A stretch of 51,698 nucleotides of DNA, from assembly GCA_964477125.1 (NCBI GenBank), contig CAYZCZ010000004.1, forward strand, positions 1 to 51,698. Reading direction: 5' to 3'. Made by a program: the position numbers and the translations under genes. The DNA comes from DALYDK01 sp964477125. GTDB taxonomy: Bacteria > Patescibacteriota > Saccharimonadia > Saccharimonadales > CAIOMD01. The notes under the pieces were generated by a model. It did not search any database. It worked only from the letters and a program-made list of their open reading frames with translations, and was not told the origin of the DNA. Position 1 is the stretch's first letter. The number at the start of each line of letters is the position of its first letter. Positions 51,077-51,698 of this stretch are shown piece by piece.

Positions 51077-51698
51077 ATGTCACAGGCAATTGCAGTTAAA
51101 TTAAATAAACGTGAAACTTTGGGTAAAGGCCTAAAAGCTATGCGCCGAGAGGGGCAGGTACCAGCCGTTATTCATAACCACGGTGGTGATTCTATACCTG
51201 TTGTTGGTGATTATCGGGAACTACAAAAAGTTTACAACCAAGCTGGCACTAGCCAAACAGTACAGGTAACTGTAGACGGCAAAGGATTCTTAACAATTAT
51301 ACGCGATGTAGACCTGGAGCCAACTAAGCATACAATTCGACATATTGTTTTCCAAGCATTGCGCCAAAATGAAGAAATTGAAACCGAAGTACCAATAGTT
51401 TTTGCTGAAGTAGAGATACCAGCCGAAAAGAAAAGCTTACTTATTTTAAGAGAGTTAGAAACTCTAGCTATTAAAGCACTGCCTAAAGACCTACCAGAAA
51501 AAATAGAAGTTAACCTTAGTAGCCTAAGCGACTCGGGTGATATGGTTCGAGTTTCAGAAATTAAATTGCCAGCTGGCGTTACCCTAGTTACCAACCCTGA
51601 TACTCCTGTTGCAGTTGTTGAAACCCCTAGAGACCAAGTAGCCGAAGCAGACGCTTCCGCTGCCAGCCTAGCCGAAGATGCTGAAACACCAGCCGAAG
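51077..51698 (+). CDS. rplY: Ribosomal protein L25 (general stress protein CTC type), 3' partial
   Basis: The frame is open to the end of the window (207 codons). L25 binds 5S rRNA in the large subunit. The N-terminal domain reads LNKRETLGKGLKAMRREGQVPAVIHNHG, with the typical FRDVDLEP-like IIRDVDLEPTKHTIRHIVFQ; the second, TL5/CTC-type domain follows with LLILRELETLAIKALPKDLPEKIEVNLSSL. The visible C-terminus is becoming acidic and Ala-rich, as is usual. AGAGGG lies before the ATG. Confidence 0.93.
   Translation, partial: MSQAIAVKLNKRETLGKGLKAMRREGQVPAVIHNHGGDSIPVVGDYRELQKVYNQAGTSQTVQVTVDGKGFLTIIRDVDLEPTKHTIRHIVFQALRQNEEIETEVPIVFAEVEIPAEKKSLLILRELETLAIKALPKDLPEKIEVNLSSLSDSGDMVRVSEIKLPAGVTLVTNPDTPVAVVETPRDQVAEADASAASLAEDAETPAE

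Noticed and set aside
1..51698. CRISPR array, transposase genes, prophage structural genes
   Set aside because: I saw no regularly spaced short repeats, no transposase or recombinase motifs, and no capsid, portal or terminase-like proteins.

Overview
The window looks like part of a Candidatus Saccharibacteria (TM7, Patescibacteria) chromosome. The DNA is AT-rich, genes are tightly packed on both strands, and TGA is used as a normal stop (for example the ATGA overlaps at 30916-30919 and 32859-32862), so it is not a UGA-recoding SR1/Gracilibacteria lineage. It carries family types I associate with that phylum: DUF475, DUF3048, DUF5665, a sortase, CPBP and CAP proteins, and Lys-rich single-pass membrane proteins. 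The assignment rests on gene content only. Three 100-N gaps have duplicated flanks of 33, 55 and 55 bases, so they are assembler joins and not real missing DNA.

Layout. 1-9629: envelope and housekeeping genes (polysaccharide deacetylase, esterase, pyrD, MscS channel, a UvrD-like helicase fused to a RecB-type nuclease domain, aquaporin, corrinoid adenosyltransferase). 9720-10401: a 49-residue protein, then a promoter, a gene-free structured region of about 420 nt and a terminator, which I read as an unidentified non-coding RNA. 10400-15937: rsmG, secreted nuclease, glycosyltransferase, glycoside hydrolase, smpB, a membrane alpha/beta hydrolase and a 50-residue protein. 15947-19216: two genes of clearly higher GC (an SPFH/Band-7 protein and a two-repeat protein of unknown function) on either side of ilvE. 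Each has its own promoter, folded leader, folded 3' end and terminator. 19280-23482: xth, HAD phosphatase, a ribokinase-like protein, a putative PD-(D/E)XK protein, and a tRNA-Leu whose 3' end is repeated nearby. 23483-37001: sortase and membrane proteins, gltX, a DUF3048/histidine kinase/response regulator/DUF475 operon, and a second large membrane alpha/beta hydrolase. 37147-40042: prs and an ArgA-like/ArgE-like pair behind an apparent arginine attenuator. 40049-47699: inositol-phosphate synthase with a divergent LysR regulator, CPBP protease, cohesin-like protein, a sulfur-trafficking set (SQR-like, TusE/DsrC-like, and DsrE with a Cys-rich N-terminus), hydrolase and CAP protein. 48041-51698: malic enzyme, a divergent DAHP-synthase-like gene behind an apparent Phe/Tyr attenuator, a membrane protein and partial ribosomal protein L25.

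The strongest system-level signals are regulatory. Two loci (38267-38438 and 49260-49429) each have a promoter with a 17-base spacer, a 20-21 codon peptide starting 6-7 bases after the -10 box (so probably leaderless), and mutually exclusive antiterminator and terminator stems. They lie in front of genes whose pathway matches the repeated codons: Arg-Arg-Arg before ArgA/ArgE-like genes, and Tyr/Phe before a DAHP-synthase-like gene. The same -10-to-ATG spacing occurs at many other genes, while genes inside operons and behind leaders carry Shine-Dalgarno sequences. In addition, the 420-nt RNA and the leader of the SPFH gene share an ordered series of short motifs, which suggests an RNA family with two members here.
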